This document shows positions 62,532-64,000 of a stretch of 64,000 bases of DNA, in pieces. The notes below the pieces were generated by a model. It did no database searches. It had not been told where the DNA came from and was given only the letters and a program-made list of their open reading frames with translations. The DNA lies in NCBI GenBank assembly GCA_030429045.1, contig JAUIEA010000004.1, forward strand, positions 1 to 64,000, read 5' to 3'. Every line of letters begins with the position of its first letter. Positions within the stretch are counted from its first letter, which is position 1. The stretch comes from Bacteroidia bacterium. GTDB lineage: Bacteria; Bacteroidota; Bacteroidia; Chitinophagales; Saprospiraceae. The position numbers were made by a program, and so were the translations under genes.

Positions 62532-64000
62532 ATGCAGTTCAAGTTACCAAAGCCGAATCACGAGTATAAGGCAATCCTAAAGGATTACTGGGGAGTAGAC
62601 ATAGATAGGGATGAATTAATTGGGAAGTATTCACCATATAGGAATGGCACACAAGGTTTTTTTTCTAATTGCACAACTATTGATGGTAAACCGTTGAAAT
62701 ATCCGGATGATAAATTTCCCTTACGCATTCTGATATGGGCTAATCCTCTTAGAATATTAAAATCGGGAGGGACATATAAATTTAAAGTTCAGTTTGCAGC
62801 GTTAGATAAGAGAATACAATTAAATCCTTTTTTGTTAGTAACTCAAAGGGATTGCGTTATTTCACTGGATGGTACAAATGGGTTAGAAAAGAATCAACCA
62901 TTAAATGGTAGTGAAGATTCAAAAGATATTTCAAGTTTAGATTCTGTCATTAATGATATTTATAATGAAAAGCTCAATCAAAACAATCCGTATAATGTAA
63001 TTGACATTGCAGAGGCGGTGGAGGCTTTGGCAATTGATATATATTCTGAAAATAAGAGATTCATCTATGAGTTAATTCAAAATGCAGATGATGCGGCAGT
63101 AGTAGATCAATCAGAATTGATGATTGAAGTAAAATCTGGTTTTGTTGTTTTGTCGCACAATGGTAAACCATTTGACGAAAGAGATTTGAGGGGTTTATGT
63201 GGCATTGGAAGAGGAACAAAGAGAGATGATGAAGCTAAAACAGGATATAAAGGTATTGGCTTCAAATCAGTTTTTGGCCAGCAGGATGGATTGGTATATG
63301 TAAAAACAAATGACCTGTTATTTAGATTTGATAGGGATCACATACTTCAAAACGGATGGAACCCAAGATGGGGTATTCAGAAAAACTGGGAAAAAACCAA
63401 TCAAACAAAGTTTAAATCACCGTGGCAGCTAATTCCAATATTATCTGATTCTGCAAACAATGCTGATGTTGATCTGATATTAAAATCTGAAGAATTTACT
63501 GTAAAAACAGCAATTAAAATACGAGATGAAAGCGAATTGGCTCGTGACATTAATGAATTATTTTCAGATGCACGATTCCTTTTATTCCTGCGTAAAATAC
63601 ATAAGGTTACTTTAGTTCATGGTACTCATAAATTATGCATCAAAAAGGAATCTGATGATGATATTCCTGGCATACTTTCACTCTTTAAAAATGACAATAA
63701 CATTTCCAACTGGTATTTAAGAACAGGTAGATACCCTATTCCACAAGATATAAAGAAGGAACTACAGGAGGATATTAAGTCACCTAAAAAGTTGCAGGAA
63801 ATGATTCGTGCCGAATTATCTTTTGCTTTTAAATTAGAGGCCGACCTGAAGTCCATTAGTTTATTGCCCAGCAATGATAGCTGCATTTTCACATACCTTC
63901 CAACATCTGTAAGCGAATTTGGATTCCCGTTTCTTGTTAATAGTAATTTCTTAGTAGATGCTGGTAGAGAAAAATTGCATAAGGACCGAGTTTGGAATAA
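62532..64000 (+). CDS. Sacsin/Hsp90-type (GHKL) ATPase, 3' end outside window
   Basis: The frame is open from ATG 62532 (MQFKLPKPNHEYK) to the window end (489 codons). A ~115-residue N-terminal domain of unknown type precedes a GHKL ATPase: FIYELIQNADDAA (N-box, ~177-189), LCGIGRGTK (~222-230) and GYKGIGFKSVF (~238-248) are the Bergerat ATP-binding motifs of the sacsin N-terminal ATPase group. It lies 62 bases after the HEPN candidate on the same strand and is likely part of the same defence locus. Length and C-terminus cannot be seen. Confidence 0.85.
   Translation, partial: MQFKLPKPNHEYKAILKDYWGVDIDRDELIGKYSPYRNGTQGFFSNCTTIDGKPLKYPDDKFPLRILIWANPLRILKSGGTYKFKVQFAALDKRIQLNPFLLVTQRDCVISLDGTNGLEKNQPLNGSEDSKDISSLDSVINDIYNEKLNQNNPYNVIDIAEAVEALAIDIYSENKRFIYELIQNADDAAVVDQSELMIEVKSGFVVLSHNGKPFDERDLRGLCGIGRGTKRDDEAKTGYKGIGFKSVFGQQDGLVYVKTNDLLFRFDRDHILQNGWNPRWGIQKNWEKTNQTKFKSPWQLIPILSDSANNADVDLILKSEEFTVKTAIKIRDESELARDINELFSDARFLLFLRKIHKVTLVHGTHKLCIKKESDDDIPGILSLFKNDNNISNWYLRTGRYPIPQDIKKELQEDIKSPKKLQEMIRAELSFAFKLEADLKSISLLPSNDSCIFTYLPTSVSEFGFPFLVNSNFLVDAGREKLHKDRVWN

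Noticed and set aside
1-64000. tRNA, rRNA, CRISPR array or insertion sequence
   Set aside because: No tRNA-like cloverleaf, rRNA, regularly spaced 25-40 bp repeats or transposase gene was recognised; the only regular array is the 11-bp repeat.

Overview
The window is a 64 kb chromosomal segment of a Bacteroidota bacterium. Two secreted proteins end in type IX secretion (Por) sorting domains, several promoters resemble the Bacteroidota TTG / TAnnTTTG pattern, Shine-Dalgarno sites are mostly poor, and the NADP isocitrate dehydrogenase, SulP and Pol I types fit that phylum. The moderately high GC of the housekeeping part suggests a Saprospiria-like lineage, but this is inference. No rRNA, tRNA or CRISPR array was seen.

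Positions 1-24.4 kb hold ordinary core genes: an M1 aminopeptidase (cut by the left edge), a GNAT acetyltransferase, isocitrate dehydrogenase, adenosine deaminase, a secreted BNR/sialidase-fold protein, an rnhB / 3-hydroxyacyl-CoA dehydrogenase / hotdog thioesterase operon, two tandem SulP transporters followed by an ABC ATPase and an FtsX-like permease, a secreted beta-helix protein, an M24 aminopeptidase, a GT51 peptidoglycan glycosyltransferase next to polA, and a YpfJ-type zinc metalloprotein.

From about 24.6 kb to the right edge the window is a mosaic defence or accessory island. Its first block (24.7-36.1 kb) starts with a WYL-domain regulator. A palindrome, AGTGCAA-N5-TTGCACT, lies between that regulator and a divergent secreted HNH nuclease, recurs perfectly upstream of an uncharacterised gene and of a trypsin-like lipoprotein protease, and recurs in degenerate form upstream of a Dna2-like nuclease-helicase. 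Each copy is followed 9-10 nt later by a -7-like element, so this looks like a dispersed WYL regulon. A toxin / XRE antitoxin / SecB-like chaperone (TAC) module is embedded in it, together with a vWA protein and a secreted EEP-family nuclease.

A middle block (36.8-42.4 kb) has small secreted proteins, a COG3904-like lipoprotein that seems to lack its catalytic serine, nine 11-bp tandem repeats, two possible uracil-DNA-glycosylase-fold proteins, and a DUF262 protein with an altered DGQQR motif. Next comes an AT-rich cassette (42.4-55.7 kb): ImmA/IrrE peptidase, SNF2 helicase with DUF3883, DUF262-HNH nuclease, DUF1156 DNA methyltransferase, DUF499 ATPase and a small unknown protein. The genes from helicase to ATPase overlap or nearly abut, so they form one operon that looks like a modification-linked anti-phage system without the DISARM drmABC genes. 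An McrB/McrC pair of higher GC follows (55.8-59.5 kb), with an AT-rich patch inside McrB. The right end (60.1-64 kb) has a reverse transcriptase, a translationally coupled partner with an Rx4H (HEPN-like) motif, and a truncated sacsin/Hsp90-type ATPase, behind a 0.58 kb non-coding stretch that could hold a structured RNA.
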